Origin: an uncultured Candidatus Melainabacteria bacterium | GTDB taxonomy: Bacteria > Cyanobacteriota > Vampirovibrionia > Gastranaerophilales > Gastranaerophilaceae | DNA: 64,000 nucleotides | Reading direction: 5' to 3' | Assembly (NCBI GenBank): GCA_949841365.1 | Contig: CATKZI010000007.1 | Span: forward strand, 62,001 to 126,000 | Shown here: piece after piece, positions 44,283 to 52,893 of the stretch | Layout: each line of letters opens with the position of its first letter | Position numbering within the stretch: position 1 is the stretch's first letter | Program-made: the position numbers and the translations under genes | Notes under the pieces: generated by a model | Database searches by the model: none | What the model was told of the DNA's origin: nothing | What the model saw: only the letters and a program-made list of their open reading frames with translations

Positions 44283-44305
44283 ATTTTTAACTCCTTTCAT
44301 TTTAT

Positions 44306-46255
44306 TCAAGACGTAAGTCCCAATACCTCATATATATCCATTTTCTTTGCTTTACCGCGAATTGTTACATCTGCAATTCTGATTACGTTTACAATATCGC
44401 TGACGTATGTATATGTAGATGAGCTTATGAGCATGTTTGTTTTGTAAACCTTGTTGTAACTCTCAATTCTGCTTGCAAGGTTTACCATATCGCCGATTAC
44501 TGTGTATTCAAGACGTTTTTCTGAACCGATGTTGCCGACAAAAGCTTCACCTGTATTAATACCAACACCGATTTCTATTTTGGGCTTACCTTCCAAAAGC
44601 CATTTCTCTTGAAGTTCATCAACTTTTTTAAGCATTGCACAGGCACATTTTACTGCGTTTTGAGGGTGATTGATATCTTGAATCGGTTCACCAAAAATTG
44701 CCATAACCGCGTCGCCGATAAATTTATTGATTACGCCGTTATATTTGGTGATAATCGGTTCTATTTCAGAGAAATATTCGTTCAAGATGACGGAAACTTC
44801 TTCTGCCGTCATTTTTTCCGACATGCTAGTAAACCCTCTGATATCTGCAAATAATACGGTTACATTTGCTTTTTTCCCGCCTAATTTTATATCGTCGATG
44901 TTTTGAACAACATTTTGCATAATGTCTTGGGATAAATATTTTCCCATTGCATTTTTGATTTTTTCTTTATTTTTACCTTCAAGAATAAATCTGTAAGAAT
45001 ATCCGAAAATCATTGTACTCAGCTGAACTGCAAGAGGAGTTATGACTAAAGGGATAATGTTATAATTAAATGCAGCTAAACAAAGTAGGAAATAAATAAT
45101 TGCTACTACAAGCAGTATTATTAATGATGGTAAAAAAGCCATGTTAAGTATAATAATTAAAGTTAATATTGATAAAATTATTATTATTGTAATGTTCTGC
45201 AAGACAGAGAGTTTTATAATAAAATCATTTCTTAAAAAGTTGTCAAGAATAGTTGCTTGAATATCCGCCCCGGGATGGTTTAAAGATATTGGAGTCTCAA
45301 GTGCATCTTCAACTCCCATAGCGTTAGCTCCGACAATTACTATTTTGTCTTTAAATTCTGTCGGGTCAATGATTGGCTTTTTGCCTTGTTTTATTAATCT
45401 ATTTGAATTAATAATATCAATTGCAGAATAATTTTCATGTGAGTATTCTGAATTTGGTAATAATTTATAAAATTTTATATTGTGTTTTATATCACCGTTC
45501 GTTTTTAGTACAGGTATTTTTAAGTTTGTTTTATCAACTAAAATATAGTCGTTTGTGAGTGTTATTTTATCAGTATTATTTGATAATAAGTATGTTCTTA
45601 ATGCAAGTGACGGATAGTAGTTATTGTTATAACTTATCAAATCGTTAGATGTTCTTAAAACTCCATCTATAGGGTGTAAATCCAAATTTACCGAACCAAC
45701 ATATTTTTGAGCATTGAAATAACTTTCGGGGAACATTGTTAAACTTCTGTAATCACTTATTCTGTCTGCGTTATTTGTTCTTTTGTCAGAAATATCTATA
45801 GAGAATTTTTGTTGAAAAGCTTTATCGTAATTTGAACCCTTTTCAATATTTTCATATGGTGTTAGCCTCGCCATATAACCGCCTACGAAATTAGGAGATT
45901 TTTTTACAGTGTTAAAAAAGAAATTGTCTGATTCCGGTCCACGTTCTTTATCAAGACTGTTCAAAACAGAATCAAATACAACAACTTTTGCTTGTGTGTA
46001 ATCCGTGAAATATTCAAAAATTTCGCCGTATAGTGCTCTAGCCCATGGCCAGCGGTAACTTTCCAATGACTTGTTATCTATAATTACAAGCGATACATCT
46101 TTTGAAGTTTCTACAGTTGCTGATGATGAATTTATAATTGCATCATTTATAGGATTTTCCCAAAAATTGATTGATACAAAAGATATTACAAGTACCAACA
46201 ATATGTGTAATAATATTGATTTAAAAAAGAAAGCTTTTCCCTTAAATATTTTCAT
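44306..46255 (-). CDS. CHASE2-domain adenylate/guanylate cyclase
   Basis: A 649-residue membrane cyclase. After an N-terminal helix (about 12-30) comes a large extracytoplasmic CHASE2 sensor (to about 320; SLVIIDNKSLESYRWPWARALYGEI and KDKIVIVGANAMGVEDALETP are typical), then three helices and a class III catalytic domain from about 460: VLFADIRGFTSMSEK (metal Asp), FIGDAVMAIFG (second metal Asp) and GINTGEAFVGNIGS...YTVIGDMVNLASRIE. These residues are intact, so it should make cAMP. AAAGGGATATG precedes the ATG. The signal sensed is unknown. Confidence 0.9.
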   Translation of the reverse strand: MKIFKGKAFFFKSILLHILLVLVISFVSINFWENPINDAIINSSSATVETSKDVSLVIIDNKSLESYRWPWARALYGEIFEYFTDYTQAKVVVFDSVLNSLDKERGPESDNFFFNTVKKSPNFVGGYMARLTPYENIEKGSNYDKAFQQKFSIDISDKRTNNADRISDYRSLTMFPESYFNAQKYVGSVNLDLHPIDGVLRTSNDLISYNNNYYPSLALRTYLLSNNTDKITLTNDYILVDKTNLKIPVLKTNGDIKHNIKFYKLLPNSEYSHENYSAIDIINSNRLIKQGKKPIIDPTEFKDKIVIVGANAMGVEDALETPISLNHPGADIQATILDNFLRNDFIIKLSVLQNITIIIILSILTLIIILNMAFLPSLIILLVVAIIYFLLCLAAFNYNIIPLVITPLAVQLSTMIFGYSYRFILEGKNKEKIKNAMGKYLSQDIMQNVVQNIDDIKLGGKKANVTVLFADIRGFTSMSEKMTAEEVSVILNEYFSEIEPIITKYNGVINKFIGDAVMAIFGEPIQDINHPQNAVKCACAMLKKVDELQEKWLLEGKPKIEIGVGINTGEAFVGNIGSEKRLEYTVIGDMVNLASRIESYNKVYKTNMLISSSTYTYVSDIVNVIRIADVTIRGKAKKMDIYEVLGLTS

Positions 46256-46309
46256 TTTTTCATATCCCTTTATTTTATGATATAATAAATTTCAAAAAAA
46301 GGATAGTAT

Positions 46310-46918
46310 ATGAGCAAAAATTTAATACAACTTTTAGCAGAGGAGAAGATTTTTCCAATAATAAGAAGTAATGACCCGCAAAAAGCAATTGGCATTGCTA
46401 AAGCTTTAATCGACGGCGGGATAAAAGTTTTAGAGATTAATGTTGAAAATCCTAAAATTTTTAGTGCAATTGAAGAAATTTCAAAATATGCTAATGTGTG
46501 TGCCGGTGGGATTATTACTTCAATGCAGGCTGATGCTTCTATTTTGTCGGGTGCAAAGATACTTTCATCTCCTATTTTTTCTATGAACCTGCTGAAACTT
46601 TCCAAAGATAAACGAATCCCCTTTATCGCAGGAACATCTACCGCTAACGAAGCTTATAATGCCTGGAAAGCGCGTATTCCGCTTATAAAAATTTACCCGA
46701 TTACTGCTATGGGCGGTGCAATGTATGTTGAGGATCTGCTCAGACCAATGCCGTTTTTAAATATCATGCCTCTTGGAAATGTAAAACTTGAAGAAGTCCG
46801 TTCATATATTGATGCAGGGGCAAAAGCTGTAGGTGTCGGCAGGGATTTGTATGACGGGTATTCATATTCTGAAATTACAGCTCGTGCCAAGAAAGTTATT
46901 AAAGAATTAAAGGGTTAA
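46310..46918 (+). CDS. eda: KDPG aldolase (2-dehydro-3-deoxyphosphogluconate aldolase)
   Basis: A 202-residue class I aldolase splitting KDPG to pyruvate and glyceraldehyde-3-P. IFPIIRSNDPQKAIGIAKAL at the N-terminus, the catalytic Glu in LEINVEN (about 43-49), the Schiff-base Lys in LIKIYPITAMGG (about 125-136) and VGVGRDLYDG are visible. AAGGATAG lies before the ATG. One base separates it from the sugar kinase kdgK, which makes its substrate. It is divergent from the cyclase gene. Confidence 0.9.
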   Translation: MSKNLIQLLAEEKIFPIIRSNDPQKAIGIAKALIDGGIKVLEINVENPKIFSAIEEISKYANVCAGGIITSMQADASILSGAKILSSPIFSMNLLKLSKDKRIPFIAGTSTANEAYNAWKARIPLIKIYPITAMGGAMYVEDLLRPMPFLNIMPLGNVKLEEVRSYIDAGAKAVGVGRDLYDGYSYSEITARAKKVIKELKG

Positions 46919-46919
46919 T

Positions 46920-47864
46920 ATGGATGAAAAGTTAGATATAGTTGCAATTGGAGAAAGCTTGGTTGAACTATCAACTAATGCTAAAATGTCGTCTGCGGGA
47001 TGTTTATATAAATATTACGGCGGTGATGCCCTTGCAACAGCTGTTTCTGCTTTGAGGATGGGTTCAAAAGTTGGGTTTATTACCAGAGTAGGCAATGATC
47101 CTTTTAAAGATTTTTTGCTTGATAATTGGCAAAATGAAGGACTAGATATTTCGCAGGTAAAACTTTCTAACGAAGCTAACGGAATGTATGTTATTGCACG
47201 CCCGACTTTGGATGAAAAAGAGATTGTTTACTACAGAAAGAAAATTGCACCTTCTAAACTTTCGATTGATGATATTGATGCAGAATATATTAAAAATTCA
47301 AGTGTTCTTTATGCTTCCGGAATCACTCAATCTCTTTCTGCCTCTGCTAATGAGGCTGTTGAATATGCTTTTAAAACAGCAAAAGAAAACGGAGTTTTGA
47401 CAGCTTACGATCCGAATTATTATTCTGCGATTACAACTGCAGATGAAGCAAAAGAAAACTTTTCCCGCTTAAGTGATTATGTTGATGTTTTGTTTATGAG
47501 TACAAAACATGATGTGATTAATATTTTGGAAATTGATTCACCCGAAAATATAATCAAAAAGCTTTGGGATATGGGAATTCAGACTGTTATTTTAAAATCA
47601 AGCGATAGAAAAGGCTATTATACAGGATATAACGGTAATATTGTATTTACTGATTTTTATACAACGGATTATATCGATACAACCTGCTCCGGTGATGCCT
47701 TTAACGGCGGTTTTTTACATGCTCTTACACATGGCTTTACCCATTTTGAGGCTGTAAAATTTGCATCTGTTGTTGCAGGGTTGCAGGCTAAAGGTATCGG
47801 TGCTATAAAGTCAATTCCTTATAAGGATGAAGTTTATTCAATATATAGAGGAAATAATGGTTAA
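46920..47864 (+). CDS. kdgK: PfkB-family sugar kinase, likely 2-keto-3-deoxygluconate kinase
   Basis: A 314-residue ribokinase-family enzyme. The N-terminal IVAIGESLVELST, the substrate loop YYGGDALATAVSALRMG, the charged YYRKKIAPSKLS region and the C-terminal DTTCSGDAFNGGFLHAL (catalytic Asp, anion hole) are typical. Phosphorylating KDG would feed the adjacent KDPG aldolase, completing the route from uronate or polygalacturonate breakdown. The kinase class is firm, the substrate is inferred from the operon. Confidence 0.85.
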   Translation: MDEKLDIVAIGESLVELSTNAKMSSAGCLYKYYGGDALATAVSALRMGSKVGFITRVGNDPFKDFLLDNWQNEGLDISQVKLSNEANGMYVIARPTLDEKEIVYYRKKIAPSKLSIDDIDAEYIKNSSVLYASGITQSLSASANEAVEYAFKTAKENGVLTAYDPNYYSAITTADEAKENFSRLSDYVDVLFMSTKHDVINILEIDSPENIIKKLWDMGIQTVILKSSDRKGYYTGYNGNIVFTDFYTTDYIDTTCSGDAFNGGFLHALTHGFTHFEAVKFASVVAGLQAKGIGAIKSIPYKDEVYSIYRGNNG

Positions 47865-48849
47865 AGTCTGCATATCAGGTTATTACGGTTTTAAAAACTT
47901 TGGCGACGAAGCTATTTTGAAAGTTTTGACAGAACATTTAAAAGATGCTGATGTTACTGTTTTTTCAAGTGATTCGCAATTTACATCTGATACTTACGGC
48001 GTAAAATCTGTAAAAACTTTTGATTTGAAAAATGTTGTGAAAACAATTCAAAATACAGATATTCTTATCTCTGGCGGTGGAAGTCTTTTGCAAGATGTTA
48101 CAAGTTTGAAAAGCCTTATCTATTATTCTTTAATTATTGCATTAGGATTATTGTTTAATAAAAAAGTTATTATTTTTGCGCAAGGAATAGGACCTATAAA
48201 TAATAAATTTGCACAAATTGTTGTAAAAAATCTTTTGAAACAATGTTCTCTTGTAACTGTTCGAGATGAAAACAGTCTTAAACTTCTTGAAAATTGGGAT
48301 ATAGATGCAAAACTTGTCTGTGATCCGATTTATTCTTTAGATGTTCCCTGTCAGGAGAAAACCAATGCAATCGGTATTCAAATTCGCGATTTTAAAACAA
48401 TGAATTATAATCTTTTGCAAAAGTTGGCTATGCTTGTTTCAACGAAATTTTCAGATAAAAAAGTTGAAATATTTTCTCTTCAAGAGGCGCAGGATTTAGA
48501 ATTATGCAGGAAATTTGAGAAAATATTGCTTTCTGTAAATCCTGAAATTAAAACAGAAATCGCTACCGATAATATAATCGAACGAATTTCAAAGCTTGAA
48601 TATTTAATAGCTATGCGTTTTCATGCAATTCTTGTTGCTTTAAAATCTGGTGTAAAAACTTGCGCAATAAATTATGATATAAAAGTTGAAAAACTTGCGC
48701 AGGATGCTGATTTACCTTTGATTTCCATGGATGCGCATGAAAATTTAGAAATTATTTATAATAAATTACAAAACCTCAACAGTGATGAGTTGTTGAGGTT
48801 TGCAAATTCTAAATCTTTTGATTGGACTGAGTTTGATGAATTATTCTGA
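47857..48849 (+). CDS. csaB: Polysaccharide pyruvyl transferase family protein (CsaB-like)
   Basis: A 330-residue protein of the pyruvyl transferase family, which puts ketal pyruvate on cell-wall polysaccharide to anchor S-layer proteins. VCISGYYGFKNFGDEAIL at 3-20, ISGGGSLLQDVTS near 70-82, FAQGIGPI, the TVRDENSLKLL motif and AMRFHAILVALKSGV are the family's landmarks. The ATG at 47857 has GAGG upstream and overlaps the kinase stop by 8 bases (ATGGTTAA), so it belongs to the eda-kdgK operon. No S-layer SLH gene is visible here, so the acceptor is open. Confidence 0.85.
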   Translation: MVKVCISGYYGFKNFGDEAILKVLTEHLKDADVTVFSSDSQFTSDTYGVKSVKTFDLKNVVKTIQNTDILISGGGSLLQDVTSLKSLIYYSLIIALGLLFNKKVIIFAQGIGPINNKFAQIVVKNLLKQCSLVTVRDENSLKLLENWDIDAKLVCDPIYSLDVPCQEKTNAIGIQIRDFKTMNYNLLQKLAMLVSTKFSDKKVEIFSLQEAQDLELCRKFEKILLSVNPEIKTEIATDNIIERISKLEYLIAMRFHAILVALKSGVKTCAINYDIKVEKLAQDADLPLISMDAHENLEIIYNKLQNLNSDELLRFANSKSFDWTEFDELF

Positions 48850-49917
48850 TTCGGGATTACCAAATAATTGTGTATAATTACGCCAGTTTATTTTTCCAAA
48901 AGCACCATTTGCTGATGTTAATTTTGTTTGTGCAGATTTATATTCTGATGCTGTGATTTCTCCATCGCCGCGACTTGTACCTAATATACTTCCACCTGCA
49001 TCGTAGGTTGCCATTGTTGATGTCATTTCTTTCCAATCAATATAACCACTTCTATTCATATCCATTTGAGCAAATACAATTCTTAGTGAATTTCTTAAAT
49101 TTGATTCTTGCTGTTCGGTCATTTCTTGCCCTTTTGCTTCTAGTTCAGCTTTTGCTTTTTCTACTTCATGCTCAATAAATTCTTCTTCGCTAATATGACC
49201 GTCTTCATTGCTATCTAAGCTAGATATGTATGATTTTGCAGTTGTACTTAAGCCGTTAATATATTCTGTTTTATTTTCTGACAGTGTTTTATCAGATAAT
49301 ACTACAGCTTCTGCATCACTTTTATTTTTTAAATCATCTGTTCCTTCGTCAAAAGCTTGTCCTTTAGTTGTGTCGCTAATTACGCCTTCTTCGTCATTAT
49401 ACTCATGCCTTGGAACTATGCTATCAAGCATTTCATCTGTTACTTCGCCTGTATTTCCGAAAAGACCGTTATTTAAACCTAATGCTCCTGGATACATAGC
49501 ACCCATTTGCATTTGCTGTTGCATTGCAAGTTGTTGACCCCATTGGAATGCCATCATATTACCCATTTGGTTATTATACCCGTACATATTGTTCATGCCG
49601 AACATACCGCCCATGCCGTTAAGCATGCCCATACCACCGAACATATCCATTCCGCCGCCGAACATGTTATTCATTCCAAACATGTTCATTGAGTTGTATC
49701 CAAACATATTCATACCACCGCCAAATCCGAATGAATTACATCCACAACCGCTTCCGAATATGCTTCCGCCATGTTTCATGTCATGTATCATGTTTCCTGT
49801 CAAACCAACAGTAAAGGCAGCCATGCCGGTAGCGGCCATACCCTTTTGGATATTGCCGTTATTCCAGCCTGTTTTAAAGGCGTTGCCTATAGAACCCATG
49901 AATGTTCTGAATGACAT
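48841..49917 (-). CDS. Met/Gly-rich EF-hand protein (sibling 3)
   Basis: A 358-residue protein. Residues about 50-155 are extremely rich in Met, Gly, Asn and Phe (NMFGMNNMFGGGMDMFGGMG), low complexity and perhaps self-associating. The second half has two canonical EF-hand loops, DSNEDGHISEEE and DMNRSGYIDWKE, plus a degenerate one (SRGDGEITASEY), so calcium binding is likely. A hydrophobic stretch near 25-43 is present (GMAATGMAAFTVGLTG). Its leader matches siblings 1 and 2; the HLR1 box is only vestigial. AAGGAT precedes the ATG. Confidence 0.72.
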   Translation of the reverse strand: MSFRTFMGSIGNAFKTGWNNGNIQKGMAATGMAAFTVGLTGNMIHDMKHGGSIFGSGCGCNSFGFGGGMNMFGYNSMNMFGMNNMFGGGMDMFGGMGMLNGMGGMFGMNNMYGYNNQMGNMMAFQWGQQLAMQQQMQMGAMYPGALGLNNGLFGNTGEVTDEMLDSIVPRHEYNDEEGVISDTTKGQAFDEGTDDLKNKSDAEAVVLSDKTLSENKTEYINGLSTTAKSYISSLDSNEDGHISEEEFIEHEVEKAKAELEAKGQEMTEQQESNLRNSLRIVFAQMDMNRSGYIDWKEMTSTMATYDAGGSILGTSRGDGEITASEYKSAQTKLTSANGAFGKINWRNYTQLFGNPESE

Positions 49918-49922
49918 AGTTA

Positions 49923-49957
49923 TCCTTATTTATATACTCTATATATAAAAAGTATTT
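49923..49957 (-). promoter_or_regulatory. Common leader/promoter of sibling 3
   Basis: Minus strand ACTTTAAATACTTTTTATAT, then GAGTATATAAATAAGGA, alignable with the leaders of the genes at 38165 and 39493. A degenerate box GTTAATATTTCGTAATAA at 49991-50008 occupies about the place of the HLR1 box. Confidence 0.55.
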
Positions 49958-50005
49958 AAAGTTGGTAAAATTGCAGAAATTTCAAATTTTGTTAATATTT
50001 CGTAA

Positions 50006-50035
50006 TAAAAAAAGAACTCAAATTTGAGTTCTTTT
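50006..50035. terminator. Terminator after tRNA-Leu
   Basis: AAAGAACTCAAATTTGAGTTCTTTT symmetrical stem with T-runs on both strands; it ends the minus-strand tRNA transcript. Confidence 0.88.
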
Positions 50036-50040
50036 AAAAC

Positions 50041-50126
50041 TGCCCTGGGCCAGACTTGAACTGGCACTGGATTTAACTCCAACCGGATTTTAAGTCCGAC
50101 GCGTCTACCGATTCCGCCACCAGGGC
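50041..50126 (-). tRNA. trnL: tRNA-Leu (anticodon TAA)
   Basis: A class II tRNA on the minus strand: acceptor GCCCTGG/CCAGGGC, D arm GCGG..GGTAGACGC, anticodon stem-loop CGGACTTAAAATCCG with TAA, long variable arm GTTGGAGTTAAATCCAGT, T arm GCCAG-TTCAAGT-CTGGC and discriminator A. The terminal CCA is not encoded. Confidence 0.95.
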
Positions 50127-50148
50127 TTATTTGATTTTCAACCTCTTT

Positions 50149-50177
50149 ATAATAGTCCAAACTTGTTTGAATGTCAA
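50149..50177 (-). promoter_or_regulatory. tRNA-Leu promoter
   Basis: Minus-strand TTGACA (50177-50172), 17 bases, TATTAT (50154-50149), starting one base outside the patatin stop codon. Confidence 0.8.
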
Positions 50178-51380
50178 CTATTTCACAGGGTAAAGCTCTA
50201 AATAATTTTCTAAGTCATTTATTTTAGAACTCAAATTGTTATTGATTTGATTAAGTTCTGCCATTACTAAATTTTCATTATTTAATTTAACTTTGCCAAA
50301 CAAAGGCGGGTATTTTATGTTAGAAATAAATGTTTCTTTAAAGTGTTTGATTTCTTTCAAATCGTTTAAATCAATTATATCTTTATATGTACACAAGTCC
50401 ATAAATAAATCGCCCAGTTGAATTTTAGCTTTGAAAATTTTATTTGCATTTAACAGTTTCTGAATTTTTGTGAAATGTGCTTGAATTACTTCATAATAAT
50501 TTTTTATTTTGGCTTTTTTAGAAGGCAAGATTTCTCTAAAATAGTTTATTGTCTGTTCATAGCCGGATTGAATTAATTCGTTGCGTTTATTTTCGTTAAG
50601 GTTGAAATCCACAACGACTGTTTTTCCTGTATTTAGAACAATATAATCAAATTTATCTTTGTCAGCATAAATATCTGTTACAAATGAAGTCGACATTGAT
50701 GTCATACAACTGTATACGGCATTTGCATAATCTATTCCTGAAATATTATTGCTGTCATAATATCCTTCCAAACGCAATTCAAGAATTCTATCACTGCTGT
50801 TTGCCAGATTTTTGGATAATTTCCACATTGGCCAGCTTTTTTGCAAATCCCCGTCAACAAGAAGTGTTTTGTTGTATTCAATCGGTTTCATTAATCCCGG
50901 CATACAGGATGAAATTCTTATTGCTGAAGCAATTTCATAATCGGGAGTTTCAAATTTTGAAAATTCTTTACATTCAAAATTTGAAAGGTTTGTTGTTATA
51001 ATAATAAGGTTTTTATCAATATCTTTGAAGGTTACTGCTCGGTTTTCACCTTTTTTGTATTTATCACCGTAATATTTTTTTTCAATAAGTTCTCTCAACC
51101 ATTCTAAGAAAACTTCGCCTTTACTGAGTGCAAATAAAGGTCCGATACCTATTGCAATATCTTTGAAAAGTTCAAAATTTACTTTAGAAAATATCTGTTT
51201 AAGTTCTTCTGATGTATATCCTACAGCAAGCATAGCTGCAAATATTGCACCTACAGATGAACCCGCAAGAGTATCTGTTGTTATGCCTAATTCTTCAAAG
51301 GCTTTTAGTGTGCCGATATATGCAACACCTCTGATAGCTCCGCCTCCAAACAAACATGTATATTTCAAATTGCTTTTCAT
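50178..51380 (-). CDS. Patatin-like phospholipase
   Basis: A 400-residue lipid acyl hydrolase. The oxyanion hole GGGAIRGVAYIG is at 12-23, the catalytic Ser in GSSVG at 41-45 and the partner Asp in LVDGDLQKSWP near 175. No signal peptide; the long C-terminal part is helical and charged (FRAKIQ-like), unlike secreted virulence patatins. TATAAT lies 6 bases before the ATG with CTGACA 17 bases further up and no Shine-Dalgarno, the clearest leaderless promoter of the window. The substrate is probably a membrane phospholipid. Confidence 0.88.
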   Translation of the reverse strand: MKSNLKYTCLFGGGAIRGVAYIGTLKAFEELGITTDTLAGSSVGAIFAAMLAVGYTSEELKQIFSKVNFELFKDIAIGIGPLFALSKGEVFLEWLRELIEKKYYGDKYKKGENRAVTFKDIDKNLIIITTNLSNFECKEFSKFETPDYEIASAIRISSCMPGLMKPIEYNKTLLVDGDLQKSWPMWKLSKNLANSSDRILELRLEGYYDSNNISGIDYANAVYSCMTSMSTSFVTDIYADKDKFDYIVLNTGKTVVVDFNLNENKRNELIQSGYEQTINYFREILPSKKAKIKNYYEVIQAHFTKIQKLLNANKIFKAKIQLGDLFMDLCTYKDIIDLNDLKEIKHFKETFISNIKYPPLFGKVKLNNENLVMAELNQINNNLSSKINDLENYLELYPVK

Positions 51381-51386
51381 ATAATA

Positions 51387-51415
51387 ATTATACTACGATT
51401 AAAATTTAATGTCAG
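51387..51415 (-). promoter_or_regulatory. Promoter of patatin gene, leaderless arrangement
   Basis: Minus-strand CTGACA (51415-51410), 17 bases, TATAAT (51392-51387), 6 bases, ATG. Near-consensus sigma-70 spacing with the start at the A of ATG. Confidence 0.8.
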
Positions 51416-52856
51416 TATCAAACAGAGTATTTTTATAATAGTTCAAATCATCAGTTGGCTGTTTGAAATTTTTATTTGCGTTATCTGACGGTATAAATAT
51501 CCCGAAAACTTTACCTTCATATATCGCCTTCCATTCTTTTCCTTCTTTCAGCTTGTTATAGACCGGATAATAATTTTCAATAATCATTACATCAGGTGGG
51601 AAATTATCAAGGATTTGATGCCAATTAGGGTAAGCAAGGAAAAACTCTTTAAGAAGCGGAACCATATAGTCGTAATAAACTTCTTCGTATCTTCCGTCCA
51701 TAAATATTAAATTATTTGGATAAAGTTTGTATGAAACATAACTTCCGAGTCCGAAATTAACAAGTATTTTACCTCTCAAGTTGTTTTGTTTAATAAATTC
51801 AACTTCTTTAATCGGATATGTATCCATGCCTATAGGTATAGAGAAATCTTTAACCGTAAAAGTCAGGAGTGATATTAATATCAGAGCATAACAAATCATT
51901 TTGTCTTTTATTTGAGGTAAATCCTCATACACAAAACATAATGATGCAATTGCAAAGAAAGGTAAAAGTTTTACATGGCTTATTGCAAGATATAATGTCG
52001 ATAATAATACAATGTATTTTACTTTATCAATTTTTTGCCATGTTTTTCCTTTGAGCTGTAAAAATTCAACTATGCACACTGCAAGCATGAATGCTTTAAA
52101 TATAATATGTTTAAACAAATAATATTTTGAAAATAATCCCCACCATTCAATGATATATGGTCTTTTCATAGTGTTTGCCATTAAAAGGAATTTTATATAA
52201 TCAAATCCCCATGGGTTTATGAATAAAACAAGGCAAGAAACTGCAAGTGTTATTAAGTACTTTTTGAACGGTTTTTTGTTCAAAAATTCTCCAATAGCGT
52301 ACATAGCCATAAGTCCGAGTCCTGCAACAACTCCTCCGTGAATATTGTTCCAAAATAAGATAATTATTGGTATTAGATAAAGAAGTTTGTTATTACCCTG
52401 CCGAACTTTTTCTAATATATAAATAAATATCGTAAAGAATAGAAAACTGAACATGTGGCATCTGATTGGTGCATTCAGGTTTTGCATCACTGCCATTAAT
52501 GCAAAAAAGTAAAATAGAATATTATAAGGGCATTTTTCTGTTCTTATTTTTATTACACGTGACGCCGTGAAAAATATACCGAAAAGCATAAGGGCTTGAA
52601 GGATTATAAGGCTGAATGGTCCAAAATATTTTAGGAAGAAGTAAAATATTACTCCTGCTCCCCATTCATGATCCCACCATGTATGAACAGGTGTGTAAGA
52701 TAAAAAGTCTTGAGTTAAAACATGTCCGCCGTCGATTACTCCCATGCCTGCGATTAATCTTGCCCATAAGTCAAAATCATAGTTATTTGTAGTCATTGAG
52801 TATGCTAAAATGAGCAAGAATAATGTAATATAAAATAATAAAGCTTTCTTCTGCAT
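51399..52856 (-). CDS. Polytopic membrane protein, GT-C glycosyltransferase-like
   Basis: A 485-residue protein with an N-terminal helix, a polar loop containing NYDFDLWARLIAG and HTWWDHEWGAGVIFY, then about ten more helices and a soluble C-terminal domain. The acidic residues after helix 1 and the overall plan resemble GT-C glycosyltransferases, but I recognise no named subfamily. The ATG lies in the loop of a 12-base-pair hairpin and has no ribosome site. It may be involved in surface polysaccharide or lipid glycosylation. Function open. Confidence 0.65.
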   Translation of the reverse strand: MQKKALLFYITLFLLILAYSMTTNNYDFDLWARLIAGMGVIDGGHVLTQDFLSYTPVHTWWDHEWGAGVIFYFFLKYFGPFSLIILQALMLFGIFFTASRVIKIRTEKCPYNILFYFFALMAVMQNLNAPIRCHMFSFLFFTIFIYILEKVRQGNNKLLYLIPIIILFWNNIHGGVVAGLGLMAMYAIGEFLNKKPFKKYLITLAVSCLVLFINPWGFDYIKFLLMANTMKRPYIIEWWGLFSKYYLFKHIIFKAFMLAVCIVEFLQLKGKTWQKIDKVKYIVLLSTLYLAISHVKLLPFFAIASLCFVYEDLPQIKDKMICYALILISLLTFTVKDFSIPIGMDTYPIKEVEFIKQNNLRGKILVNFGLGSYVSYKLYPNNLIFMDGRYEEVYYDYMVPLLKEFFLAYPNWHQILDNFPPDVMIIENYYPVYNKLKEGKEWKAIYEGKVFGIFIPSDNANKNFKQPTDDLNYYKNTLFDTDIKF

Positions 52857-52868
52857 AGAAGAAAGCTT
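52841..52868 (-). promoter_or_regulatory. Hairpin with start codon in its loop; terminator-like
   Basis: AAGCTTTCTTCT and AGAAGAAAGCTT are perfect complements around the loop ATGC, which includes the start codon of the membrane protein gene at 52856. T-rich sequence follows on the minus strand, so it also resembles a terminator for the HEAT-like gene upstream. Confidence 0.75.
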
Positions 52869-52893
52869 ATCATAAAATTAGTTTGATTAAAAC

